From positions 1,612,001-1,676,000 of the forward strand of contig NZ_CP176502.1 in assembly GCF_046267875.1 (NCBI RefSeq): a DNA stretch of 64,000 bases. The letters run 5' to 3'. This stretch comes from Mannheimia glucosida (lineage in GTDB: Bacteria; Pseudomonadota; Gammaproteobacteria; Enterobacterales; Pasteurellaceae). This document shows positions 53,099 through 62,362 of this stretch, piece by piece. The first letter of the stretch is position 1, and every line of letters starts with the position of its first letter. The notes below the pieces were generated by a model. That model made no database searches, was not told where the DNA came from, and saw only the letters and a program-made list of their open reading frames with translations. The translations under genes were made by a program, and so were the position numbers.

Positions 53099-53911
53099 TT
53101 ACAGATTATTTAGATCCAATACGTCTGTCATATCAAACAAGCCGTTTTGTTTGCTATTTAACCATTTTGCAGCACGCACCGCACCATTAGCAAACGTCAT
53201 TCGGCTAGAGGCTTTATGTGCAATTTCCACACGCTCGCCTTCATCAGCGAACCACACGCTATGCTCCCCTACAACATCACCAGCACGAATAGTTGCAAAG
53301 CCGATTTCATCACGTTTGCGTTCGCCTGTAATACCGTTACGTTCAAATACGCCGTGAGTTTTCAAATTACGCCCGAGTGTTTTAGCAATATGTTCGCCCA
53401 TTGATAAAGCTGTGCCTGATGGTGCATCAACTTTATGGCGATGGTGTGCCTCAATCACTTCAATATCACAATAATCGCCCATCACTTTTGCTGCTTTTTC
53501 GAGCAGTTTAAAAACCAAATTCACTCCAACGCTGTAGTTTGAGGCAAAAACGATACCGGTTTTTTCACTTGCAGCTTTGATTGCAGCTTTACCCGCATCA
53601 TCAAAACCGGTTGTGCCAATCACCATTTGTTTATGATGAGCCACACAAATATCCAAATGTTCTAGAGTGCCTTCAGGGCGAGTAAAATCAATTAGTAAAT
53701 CAAAACCTGCTACATTTTGGGCGACATCATCAGAAATCACCACACCTAATGCACCAACCCCGGCTACTTCACCAGCATCACTACCTACTAATGATGAACC
53801 TTTACGCTCAAAAGCCGCCCCTAATTCTACGCCTTGTGCATTATGGATAGCTTGAATTAATTGACGCCCCATTCGCCCACCGGCACCGACGATTCCAATT
53901 TTTAATGTCAT
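53099..53911 (-). CDS. dapB: 4-hydroxy-tetrahydrodipicolinate reductase
   Basis: 270 residues. The NAD(P) loop GAGGRMGRQLI opens the protein and EAHHRHKVDAPSGTA is the DapB signature with the catalytic His and Lys. It supplies lysine and diaminopimelate. First gene of dapB-metB, an operon linking two aspartate-family branches. Confidence 0.97.
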   Translation of the reverse strand: MTLKIGIVGAGGRMGRQLIQAIHNAQGVELGAAFERKGSSLVGSDAGEVAGVGALGVVISDDVAQNVAGFDLLIDFTRPEGTLEHLDICVAHHKQMVIGTTGFDDAGKAAIKAASEKTGIVFASNYSVGVNLVFKLLEKAAKVMGDYCDIEVIEAHHRHKVDAPSGTALSMGEHIAKTLGRNLKTHGVFERNGITGERKRDEIGFATIRAGDVVGEHSVWFADEGERVEIAHKASSRMTFANGAVRAAKWLNSKQNGLFDMTDVLDLNNL

Positions 53912-54002
53912 ATTTGTTCTTCCTTTTTATATTTGTTTTGTTACAAGCGTCTGATTTTACAAGAAATCAGCAAGATTTTGTGAAAATTTTACCGCTTGTG
54001 AA

Positions 54003-55088
54003 TTATTTTCCCATTACTGCAATATGTACCGTAATTTCCTCACGGTCGTGGTAGAGGTGTTTAGCTTGCATTTTGAACCAAAACCCGTGTTTGGTTAGCT
54101 CTTCTTCCAAGAAATTGAGACACAATTGCACTTCTTGATAACGTTTTTTCATCGGCAGTTTTAGGTTGAAAATCGTTTCTCGACACCAACCGTTAGTCAG
54201 CCATTTTGCAATGAGTTTCGCAATGCGAATCGGCTGTTCTACCATATCACACACCAGCCAATCGATTTGTTTACGTTTAGGCGGTTGGAATTTAAAACCG
54301 TCTTCAGGGCAATGCTCAATTCTTCCGGTTTCGTGTAAACTTGCTGCCATTTTGCCGTGATCGACTGCATAGACAAAAACACCACGTTTGACTAATTGAT
54401 AAGTCCAACCACCCGGACAAGCCCCAAGATCGACCCCTACCATCGTATCATTAAAGCGTTTTTTCTCCTCTGCATGCGGAATAAAAGTTAAAATCGCCTC
54501 TTCTAGTTTTAAGGTTGAGCGGCTCGGTGCTTCAGGCGGGAATTTTAAACGGGGAATCCCCATAAAAAACGACGATTTATTATGGTTGTACGCATAGCCC
54601 ACATAGCAAGCTCCCGGGCGAATAAATAAAATATGCAAGCTAACACTACCCTGCATATTTTCCGATTTACTCAACCAGCCTTGTTTTTTCAATGCAGAAC
54701 GTAACGGCACGGTAAATTTACGACAGAAAGTTAATAATTCTTTCGCTTCGTTGGTATCCGGTGTTTCAACAAATACATCCGAACTCTGGCGAGGGTTAAG
54801 TTCGGCATATTGGGCTAAAATCGGCGAAATTCGGTCATTTTCAGGCAGATTTTGCAACAAATCCCCAACAACCAGCATTTGACGAACAAAAATAAGCTGT
54901 TCAAACTTTAACGTTTGAGCTAATCGATCTGCCTCTCCTGCTTGATAGCACTCAAAAATCACATAACCACTATTTTCTTTGAGATTGGCAAAGCCGAAAA
55001 TGCCCTGTTGTGCAGCTTTATCGGTGATTTCACCTGCCACCTCTTTTTCAAACCCTGCTCGGCAATATAAGGCTAATTTATTGAACAT
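54003..55088 (-). CDS. rlmM: 23S rRNA C2498 2'-O-methyltransferase
   Basis: 361 residues. The N-terminal THUMP-like domain (ALYCRAGFEKEVAGEITDKA) is followed by an FtsJ-like methyltransferase with SAM motif VDLGACPGGWTYQLV, and VDHG and VCDMVEQP further on. Length and order fit E. coli RlmM (YgdE). It lies ten bases behind the ygdD homologue, the same pair as in E. coli. Confidence 0.95.
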   Translation of the reverse strand: MFNKLALYCRAGFEKEVAGEITDKAAQQGIFGFANLKENSGYVIFECYQAGEADRLAQTLKFEQLIFVRQMLVVGDLLQNLPENDRISPILAQYAELNPRQSSDVFVETPDTNEAKELLTFCRKFTVPLRSALKKQGWLSKSENMQGSVSLHILFIRPGACYVGYAYNHNKSSFFMGIPRLKFPPEAPSRSTLKLEEAILTFIPHAEEKKRFNDTMVGVDLGACPGGWTYQLVKRGVFVYAVDHGKMAASLHETGRIEHCPEDGFKFQPPKRKQIDWLVCDMVEQPIRIAKLIAKWLTNGWCRETIFNLKLPMKKRYQEVQLCLNFLEEELTKHGFWFKMQAKHLYHDREEITVHIAVMGK

Positions 55089-55098
55089 TAGGCTTTTC

Positions 55099-55476
55099 TC
55101 ACATGTAAATTAACGCAATCCAACCAAGCATAAAGCTGAGTCCACCAACAGGCGTAAGCCAATGAATAGTCGGCACATTTAACGCCAGTAAGTACAGGTT
55201 GCCACTAAAAAGCAAAATGCCTAGCGTCCAGCTTCCGCCAATCAGCTTAAAGGCTTTTGCTCTACAAGAGGGTGGATTTTGCCCAAAATTTGCAATTTGG
55301 AATAAGCCTAAGGCTAAAATGGCAAGGGTGTGAAACATTTGATATTGAATGCCCGTCTCAATCCAGCCTAACGCTTTAGGCGATAATTGAGCCGATAATG
55401 CGTGGCTGGCTATCGCCCCAAATGCCACAGTAAATAAGCCGCTGAATGCGGCAATCGCTACAAATTTGTTTTTCAT
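55099..55476 (-). CDS. ygdD: DUF423 membrane protein, YgdD-like
   Basis: 125 residues with four hydrophobic helices. The opening AIAAFSGLFTVAFGAIASHA, then IETGIQYQMFHTLAI and a C-terminal PVGGLSFMLGWIAL, are typical of DUF423. Function unknown. It precedes rlmM in an apparent operon. Confidence 0.88.
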   Translation of the reverse strand: MKNKFVAIAAFSGLFTVAFGAIASHALSAQLSPKALGWIETGIQYQMFHTLAILALGLFQIANFGQNPPSCRAKAFKLIGGSWTLGILLFSGNLYLLALNVPTIHWLTPVGGLSFMLGWIALIYM

Positions 55477-55530
55477 AATTGAAGATAGGTATGATATTAG
55501 ATGGCTTACTATATCATATTATCGAAACCA

Positions 55531-55577
55531 ACAAGCGGTGAAATTTTGCAAAAAAATTACAAAAAATCACCGCTTGT
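55531..55577. repeat. Facing uptake words between ygdD and the SulP gene
   Basis: ACAAGCGGTGA and TCACCGCTTGT face each other about 25 bases apart, just behind the SulP stop codon; a weak hairpin, possibly a terminator. Confidence 0.6.
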
Positions 55578-55581
55578 ATAC

Positions 55582-57090
55582 TTAATGGTTCAAGATATCC
55601 ACATCTTCCGATTTATCGTGAACCCCAAATCTATCCACTAAGGTTTTGCTGGCCTCATTTAATCCGATAATTTCTACCTCAACGTCACTTTTTCGATATT
55701 TCAACACAACTTTATCTAACGCTAAAACTGCCGTTACGTCCCAAAAGTGAGCGTGGGTTAAATCAATGTGGACTTTTTTCAGTTCTGAACGGGTGAAATC
55801 AAATTGTGCGATAAAATCATCAGATGAGGCAAAAAACACTTGCCCGATAACATCATAACGCAATTCATCTTTCTCTATAGCACTTGTTTTAACCACCATA
55901 TAACGCCCAATTTTATTCGCAAAGAATAACGCTGAGAGTAACACGCCGGAAAATACGCCAAGGGCTAAGTTATGTGTATAAACCACAATTGCAACGGTGA
56001 CTAACATCACTACATTAAAACCGATTGGGTGCGTTTTTAGCTCTTTTAAGGATTGCCAATTAAAGGTGCCGATAGAGACCATAATCATCACCGCAACTAA
56101 TGCTGCCATCGGAATCACTTTTAGAATATCGCTCAAAAATACCACAAAAATCAGTAACAAAAAACCGGCGAGAAAGGTAGATAGTCTTGTACGTCCACCA
56201 GATTTAACATTAATGACCGACTGCCCAATCATCGCACAACCTGCCATACCACCAAATAAGCCACTAATAATATTGGCAATGCCCTGCCCTTTACATTCAC
56301 GGTTTTTATCGCTGTCTGTCTCTGTCATTTCATCAACAATCGTTGCCGTCATTAAAGATTCCAATAACCCTACTGCGGCCAAGCTGAAAGAATAAGGCAA
56401 AATAATCCATAAGGTGTCTAAATTAAGCGGAATATCGGGTAATAAAAACACTGGTAAGGTATCGGGTAATTGCCCCATATCCCCAACGGTACGAACATCA
56501 ATGCCTTGCCATAATGTGAAAAGTGTTAAAGCAATAATGGTCACTAATGGTGAGGGAATGATTTTTCCAATCACCGGTACATAAGGAAAAAGATAAATGA
56601 TAGCAAGCCCTGCTACCACCAGTGCATAAGTATGCCAAGTTGTATTTTGTAACTCAGGTAGTTGTGCCATAAAAATTAAAATGGCAAGTGCATTAACAAA
56701 ACCAATCACTACGGCTCGTGCCACAAACCGCATAAGCGAGCCGAGTTTTAACCAACCGGCAATAATTTGCAACACGCCTGTTAATAAGGTAGCCGCTAGC
56801 ATATATTGTAAACCGTGATCCCTCACTAAGCCTGCTAATACCAGAGCCATTGCACCGGTTGCTGCAGAAATCATCGCCGGTCTGCCGCCCACAAAACTGA
56901 TCATTACTGCAATACAAAATGAGGCATATAAACCAATTTGTGGATCAACCCCTGCAATAATTGAAAATGCTATGGCTTCTGGAATTAACGCCAAAGCCAC
57001 CACTAAACCAGAGAGAACATCACCTCGTACATTTGAAAACCATTGTTGTTTAATTACCGTAGGCGAAAATTGCTGAAATAAAGTTGTCAT
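55582..57090 (-). CDS. SulP-family anion transporter with STAS domain
   Basis: 502 residues: about 12 membrane helices starting NVRGDVLSGLVVALALIPEA (the SulP signature near residue 25), then a cytoplasmic C-terminal STAS domain (about 400-500: HIDLTHAHFWDVTAVLALDK). SulP proteins carry sulfate, bicarbonate or organic anions; the substrate is not clear here. I start at 57090 (MTTLFQQF) after an AGGGTAATA ribosome site; the frame runs 11 codons further. Confidence 0.9.
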   Translation of the reverse strand: MTTLFQQFSPTVIKQQWFSNVRGDVLSGLVVALALIPEAIAFSIIAGVDPQIGLYASFCIAVMISFVGGRPAMISAATGAMALVLAGLVRDHGLQYMLAATLLTGVLQIIAGWLKLGSLMRFVARAVVIGFVNALAILIFMAQLPELQNTTWHTYALVVAGLAIIYLFPYVPVIGKIIPSPLVTIIALTLFTLWQGIDVRTVGDMGQLPDTLPVFLLPDIPLNLDTLWIILPYSFSLAAVGLLESLMTATIVDEMTETDSDKNRECKGQGIANIISGLFGGMAGCAMIGQSVINVKSGGRTRLSTFLAGFLLLIFVVFLSDILKVIPMAALVAVMIMVSIGTFNWQSLKELKTHPIGFNVVMLVTVAIVVYTHNLALGVFSGVLLSALFFANKIGRYMVVKTSAIEKDELRYDVIGQVFFASSDDFIAQFDFTRSELKKVHIDLTHAHFWDVTAVLALDKVVLKYRKSDVEVEIIGLNEASKTLVDRFGVHDKSEDVDILNH

Positions 57091-57178
57091 TATTACCCTT
57101 AAATAAAAAGAAAAGCCGAGCAAAGTCGGCTAAAAATGAAGCGAGAGAGTAGCAAATTAGTGAAAAGTCGTCAAATAA

Positions 57179-57236
57179 ACAAGCGGCCTTATTTCTTTCT
57201 TTTTTGCAAAAAACAGTAGAAAAATAACCGCTTGGA
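57179..57236. repeat. Imperfect facing uptake words
   Basis: ACAAGCGG at the left and CCGCTTG at the right, about 40 bases apart, between the molybdoenzyme and SulP genes. A degenerate pair. Confidence 0.5.
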
Positions 57237-57243
57237 TTAATTG

Positions 57244-59601
57244 CTATTCACTAAAAACAGGGGCTTTAAACACCGTCACTTCAGGTGCATCTCCCACGAA
57301 TTTTTCCACTTGAATCGTGGTAGTGTTAGGTGCATTCCCCTGCCCGAGTTTTGATGAACCCTCATTACGGGTTAGCACATTCGGGTTACCATTTTTGCAT
57401 AGTGGAGTGTCGGTTTTGCCTAAATCTTGCGGGTCATACCAACCGCCTTCGTATAACGCTACTGTGCCTTGAATGATGCCATCAGTCACTACTGCTCCTG
57501 CCAACACCTGCCCTCGCTTGTTAAAAATTCGCACAATATCACCGCTTGTAATGCCTCTGTCAGCGGCGTCTTTTGTGTGAATTAGCATGGGTTCTCTGCC
57601 GTTTACCTCGTAATATTGACGTAATGAGGAGTACGCAAGCTGACTGTGTAAACGGTATTTAATATGCGGTGTAACTAATGCCAATGGCTCGGCTTCGTTG
57701 GTTTTGCCTGAATATTCGTGATGCTCAAACCAAGTTGGGTGTCCTTTACAATCTTCATAATTCATCTTGGCAACGGTTTCGGAGAAAATCTCAATTTTGC
57801 CTGATGGTGTTGCCAATTTGTGTTTAATCGGATCATTACGATAATCTTGATAGCGAACGAAAGTATTATTTTGATTCTCTGCCTCAAAACTCAACACTTT
57901 ATTTTCCGCCCAAAATGCCTCGAAATCCGGCAATGGCGTATTAGCTTTTTCCCCCGCTTCAAAGGCAACTTGGTAAAATTCCTTAAGCCATTCCATTTCA
58001 CTTTTGCCTTCGGTAAATGCTTGTTCTTTACCTGCTCGTTTCGCTAATTCGGCAAAAATATCGTAGTCGTTCTTCGCCTCAAATTGCGGTTCAACCACCT
58101 GTTTCATCGGGATAATATGTTTTGCCACATAATCACCGGCAACGGTGAGATCGTTTCGCTCGTAGCTGGTGGTTGCCGGTAATACAATATCCGCCATTCG
58201 AGCGGTCGGCGTCCAGTAACATTCATTGACGATCACCGTTTCCGGCTGTTGCCACGCTTTCACTAAATAGTTGGTATCTGGGTGATGAGCAAACGGATTA
58301 CCGCCTGCCCAATAGACTAATTTGATGTTCGGGTAATGTAATTTTTGCCCGTTGTAATCATAAGGCTGATTCGGTTTGAGCAACGCATCGGCAATTCGAG
58401 CTACCGGGAAAAACGGCATATCGGGGTTAGGTTTACCTGCATTGATTGCCCCTAGTCGAACACCTGAATTGGCATTTAGCCCATTGGTAGAATAACGATA
58501 ATTTAAGCCGAAACCGCCACCCTGCAAGCCAATTTGCCCGAGCATAGCGGCAAGAGTCACTAATGCCCAGTGGCTTTGCTCCCCGTGTTGCAGGCGTTGC
58601 AATCCCCAGCCGGACATCAACATTGTGCGGTGAGTAACAAAATCATTCGCTAAGGTTTTAATCACCTCCTCCGGAATGCCACAAATTTGGCTCGCCCACT
58701 CTGCTGTTTTAGGTAAATTATCTGCTTTTCCTAACACATAATCAGCAAATTGCTCGAAACCAACAGTATATTTAGTTAAGAAGTCGTGATCGTGCTTGTT
58801 TTCAGTAATAAGGGTGTGGGCGATCCCTAAAATCAGTGCAACATCCGTGCCGGTATTAATAGGCAACCACTCTGCCTCTAAAAATTGACAGGTCTCGCTT
58901 TTCACCGGGTCGATACAAATAATCCGTTTACCGCTTGCTTTTAATTTGGCGAGATAATCAATCCCCTCCGGTTCGGCAGAGGTCCACGCAATGCGAAGTG
59001 TATTCAGTGGATTAGACGACCAAATTACCAATAATTCTGTGCTTTCTACAATCGTGTGCCAACTGGTTTGTTGAGCATACACCTCAATATTGCCTAATAC
59101 ATAGGGCATAATTACTTGCACCGCACCGGTGGAATAATCGCCTTTAGTATTGGTAAAGCCGCCTGTGACGTTTAAATAACGTTGCAAAAGCGTGCGAGAG
59201 GCGTGCAGTGAACCACAACTATACCAGCCGTAAGAACCACCGAAAATGGATTCGCTCCCGTATTGTTCTCTTACCCGTTGGATTTCGCTGGAAACCAGCT
59301 CGAAGGCTTTGTTCCAAGAGACTCTTACCCACTCATCTCTCCCCCGCAAAGTGGTGTCTTTATTCCCTTCCAAGTAGCCTTTCCGCACCATCGGATATTT
59401 CACCCGAACCGGGCTATAGAGCTGATCCGCCACCACATCTTGCAATTCGTTTTGGTGATTTTTGGCTAAACTGCCCTCTGATTTCACCACTTTTCCGTTT
59501 TCCACCGTTACATTTAATGCACCCCAGTGGGCGGCGGTGGTAATGGTATTTTTCGGTTTATCCAAAAAGACAAACTTCCCTTTTTCTAATGCTGTGTTCA
59601 T
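57244..59601 (-). CDS. bisC: Cytoplasmic molybdopterin oxidoreductase, BisC type
   Basis: 785 residues of the DMSO-reductase family, Ser-ligand type: GDYSTGAVQV holds the molybdenum-binding Ser. ATTSYERNDLTVAGDY and the C-terminal cofactor domain (VRIFNKRGQVLAGAVVTD) agree with BisC/TorZ/DorA. An in-frame TAA stands directly before the ATG and no twin-arginine leader exists, so it is cytoplasmic like E. coli BisC, which reduces biotin sulfoxide and methionine sulfoxide. No cytochrome partner (TorY/TorC) is next to it. The substrate is inferred. Confidence 0.85.
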   Translation of the reverse strand: MNTALEKGKFVFLDKPKNTITTAAHWGALNVTVENGKVVKSEGSLAKNHQNELQDVVADQLYSPVRVKYPMVRKGYLEGNKDTTLRGRDEWVRVSWNKAFELVSSEIQRVREQYGSESIFGGSYGWYSCGSLHASRTLLQRYLNVTGGFTNTKGDYSTGAVQVIMPYVLGNIEVYAQQTSWHTIVESTELLVIWSSNPLNTLRIAWTSAEPEGIDYLAKLKASGKRIICIDPVKSETCQFLEAEWLPINTGTDVALILGIAHTLITENKHDHDFLTKYTVGFEQFADYVLGKADNLPKTAEWASQICGIPEEVIKTLANDFVTHRTMLMSGWGLQRLQHGEQSHWALVTLAAMLGQIGLQGGGFGLNYRYSTNGLNANSGVRLGAINAGKPNPDMPFFPVARIADALLKPNQPYDYNGQKLHYPNIKLVYWAGGNPFAHHPDTNYLVKAWQQPETVIVNECYWTPTARMADIVLPATTSYERNDLTVAGDYVAKHIIPMKQVVEPQFEAKNDYDIFAELAKRAGKEQAFTEGKSEMEWLKEFYQVAFEAGEKANTPLPDFEAFWAENKVLSFEAENQNNTFVRYQDYRNDPIKHKLATPSGKIEIFSETVAKMNYEDCKGHPTWFEHHEYSGKTNEAEPLALVTPHIKYRLHSQLAYSSLRQYYEVNGREPMLIHTKDAADRGITSGDIVRIFNKRGQVLAGAVVTDGIIQGTVALYEGGWYDPQDLGKTDTPLCKNGNPNVLTRNEGSSKLGQGNAPNTTTIQVEKFVGDAPEVTVFKAPVFSE

Positions 59602-59707
59602 TTAAATTAATGCCTTTTCTGTTACAAAATTGAGAGGAATTTACTGGATTAAGCCAAAAGTTGCAACCACAAGCGGTTGTTTTTAGCCAAAAATTTGCAA
59701 AATAAAA

Positions 59708-59725
59708 CCCACCTAAAAAGGTGGG
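59708..59725 (-). terminator. acnB terminator
   Basis: Stem CCCACCT/AGGTGGG with an AAAA loop; leftwards it ends in TTTTATT. It follows acnB by 11 bases. Confidence 0.8.
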
Positions 59726-59736
59726 CTTCAAGGAAG

Positions 59737-62343
59737 TTAAACGGCAACTTGAACGATTACATTGTCCGCTTTTTTCACATAACTGTTGATTTGGTCAAAG
59801 TTCATATAGCGGTAAATATCGTCCTTATCTTTCTGCAAGTTATTCATATAGTCTAGGTACTCTTGCGGTGTCGGCAATTTACCCAATAACGCAGAAACTG
59901 CGGCTAATTCTGCTGAGGCTAAATACACATTTGCCCCTTGCCCTAAACGGTTCGGGAAGTTTCGGGTAGAGGTAGAAACCACATTAGCATTATTTGCCAC
60001 TCGGGCTTGGTTACCCATACAGAGAGAACAGCCCGGCATCTCTACCCTTGCTCCGCTTTTGCCGTAAATGCTGTAATAGCCCTCTTCGGTCAGCAAGCCT
60101 GCGTCCATTTTAGTCGGCGGAGCAATCCATAATTTAGTCGGCAATTCGCCCTGTGCTTGGCTTAACAGTTTACCTGCCGCACGGAAATGCCCGATATTAG
60201 TCATACAAGAACCAATAAAGACTTCATCAATTTTATCGCCCTGTACTTGAGAAAGCAGGCGAGCATCGTCAGGGTCATTCGGTACGCACACAATCGGCTC
60301 TTTGATTTCATCTAAGTTGATCTCAATCACTGCGGCATACTCCGCATTTTCGTCTGCCTCTAAAAGCTCCGGATTATCCAACCACGCTTGCATATTGGCG
60401 ATACGGCGTTCCAACGTGCGTTTATCATCATAGCCTTCTGCAATCATCCATTTTAATAAGGTGATATTAGAATTTAGATACTCGATAATTGGCTCTTTGT
60501 TCAGCTTAATAGTACAAGCTGCAGCAGAACGTTCGGCAGAAGCATCAGAAAGCTCAAAGGCTTGTTCGATTTTCAAATTTTCCAACCCTTCAATTTCTAA
60601 AATTCGACCGGAGAAAATATTTTTCTTGCCTTTTTTCTCAACCGTCAGCAAGCCTTGCTGAATAGCATAATACGGAATGGCGTGAACCAGATCGCGTAAG
60701 GTAATGCCCGGTTGCATTGTGCCGGAAAAACGGACTAAAACCGATTCCGGCATATCTAGCGGCATCACCCCTGTTGCCGCAGCAAAGGCAACTAAACCTG
60801 AACCGGCAGGGAATGAAATCCCGATGGGGAAACGGGTGTGAGAGTCGCCGCCCGTACCAACAGTATCCGGTAATAACATACGGTTTAGCCAAGAGTGAAT
60901 CACACCATCACCCGGGCGAAGTGACACACCACCACGGTTCATAATAAAATCAGGTAAAGTGTGGTGGGTAATTACGTCCACCGGTTTCGGGTAAGCGGCG
61001 GTATGGCAGAACGATTGCATCACAAGATCTGCCGAGAAACCTAAACAGGCTAAATCTTTCAGCTCGTCTCTTGTCATTGGCCCTGTAGTATCTTGTGAGC
61101 CGACAGAAGTCATTCTTGGTTCGCAATATTGCCCCGGTCGAACACCTTCTACGCCACAAGCACGCCCAACCATTTTTTGGGCAAGAGTGTAACCTTTGTT
61201 GCTCTCTGAAACCGATTGCGGTTTAATAAATACATCACTTTCCGGTAAGCCAAGTGCCACTCTCGCTTTGTGGGTCAAACCACGTCCGATAATCAGCGGG
61301 ATTCGTCCGCCTGCACGCACTTCATCAAGCAATACTTCGGTTTTTAGCTCAAATTCGGCTAAGATTTCATCGGAGTTGTGTTTGCAAATTTTGCCTGCAT
61401 AAGGGTAAATGTCGATTACATCGCCCATATTCAGGTTGGTTACATCAACTTCAATCGGTAAAGAGCCTGCATCTTCTAATGTGTTAAAGAAAATTGGGGC
61501 AATTTTACCGCCTAATACCACACCACCGGCACGTTTGTTTGGAATGTAAGGAATATCTTCCCCCATAAACCAAAGCACGGAGTTGGTTGCCGATTTACGA
61601 GAAGAGCCGGTGCCGACGACATCACCGACATAGGCTAACTGGAAACCTTTTTCTTTTAAGGCTTCCAGTTGCTTAATCGGGCCAGTGTGACCGTTTTCAT
61701 CAGGGAAAATACCGTCACGTTCATTTTTCAGCATTGCTAATGCGTGAAGTGGAATATCAGGGCGAGACCAAGCATCTTGAGCCGGGGAAAGATCATCGGT
61801 ATTGGTTTCACCGGTTACTTTAAATACCGTTACCGTTAATTTTTCGGCAAGTTTCGGGCGAGAGGTAAACCAATCGGCATTCGCCCAAGATTCCAATACT
61901 TGTTGTGCAAACGGATTACCCTGCTCTGCCCGTTCTTTTACATCGTGGAAATTATCAAACATCAATAATGTTTTAGATAAGGCTTCTACCGCAATCGGTG
62001 CAAGCTCAGGGTTATCCAACGCAGACAATAAGGTTTCAATGTTATAACCACCTTGCATTGTGCCGAGTAATTTCACTGCGTGAGCAGGCGAAATGAGCGG
62101 CGATGTGGCAATCCCTTTGGTAATATCGGCTAAAAAGGCGGCTTTAACATAAGCGGCTTCATCAACACCTGCCGGAATACGATTGGTAAAAAGATCCAAT
62201 AAAAAGACCGCTTGTTCAGCCGGTGGGTTTTTCAATAATTCAACCAGTTGAGCCGTTTGTTCCGCAGAAAGTGGCTGAGGCACAACACCCAGTGCCGCAC
62301 GTTCATCAACCTGTTGTTGATAATTTTCTATAAAATTTTCCAT
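59737..62343 (-). CDS. acnB: Aconitate hydratase B
   Basis: 868 residues converting citrate to isocitrate. The N-terminal HEAT-like domain of AcnB is recognised by VELLKNPPAEQAVFLLDLFT; the iron-sulfur cysteines are in GSCMTNIGHFRAAG and GCSLCMGNQ. I start at 62343 (MENFIENYQQ) because GGAGAGGGA lies upstream; a longer frame adds residues overlapping icd. It follows icd by 19 bases, forming an icd-acnB operon. Confidence 0.97.
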   Translation of the reverse strand: MENFIENYQQQVDERAALGVVPQPLSAEQTAQLVELLKNPPAEQAVFLLDLFTNRIPAGVDEAAYVKAAFLADITKGIATSPLISPAHAVKLLGTMQGGYNIETLLSALDNPELAPIAVEALSKTLLMFDNFHDVKERAEQGNPFAQQVLESWANADWFTSRPKLAEKLTVTVFKVTGETNTDDLSPAQDAWSRPDIPLHALAMLKNERDGIFPDENGHTGPIKQLEALKEKGFQLAYVGDVVGTGSSRKSATNSVLWFMGEDIPYIPNKRAGGVVLGGKIAPIFFNTLEDAGSLPIEVDVTNLNMGDVIDIYPYAGKICKHNSDEILAEFELKTEVLLDEVRAGGRIPLIIGRGLTHKARVALGLPESDVFIKPQSVSESNKGYTLAQKMVGRACGVEGVRPGQYCEPRMTSVGSQDTTGPMTRDELKDLACLGFSADLVMQSFCHTAAYPKPVDVITHHTLPDFIMNRGGVSLRPGDGVIHSWLNRMLLPDTVGTGGDSHTRFPIGISFPAGSGLVAFAAATGVMPLDMPESVLVRFSGTMQPGITLRDLVHAIPYYAIQQGLLTVEKKGKKNIFSGRILEIEGLENLKIEQAFELSDASAERSAAACTIKLNKEPIIEYLNSNITLLKWMIAEGYDDKRTLERRIANMQAWLDNPELLEADENAEYAAVIEINLDEIKEPIVCVPNDPDDARLLSQVQGDKIDEVFIGSCMTNIGHFRAAGKLLSQAQGELPTKLWIAPPTKMDAGLLTEEGYYSIYGKSGARVEMPGCSLCMGNQARVANNANVVSTSTRNFPNRLGQGANVYLASAELAAVSALLGKLPTPQEYLDYMNNLQKDKDDIYRYMNFDQINSYVKKADNVIVQVAV

Positions 62344-62362
62344 TATCATTCCCTCTCCAACT

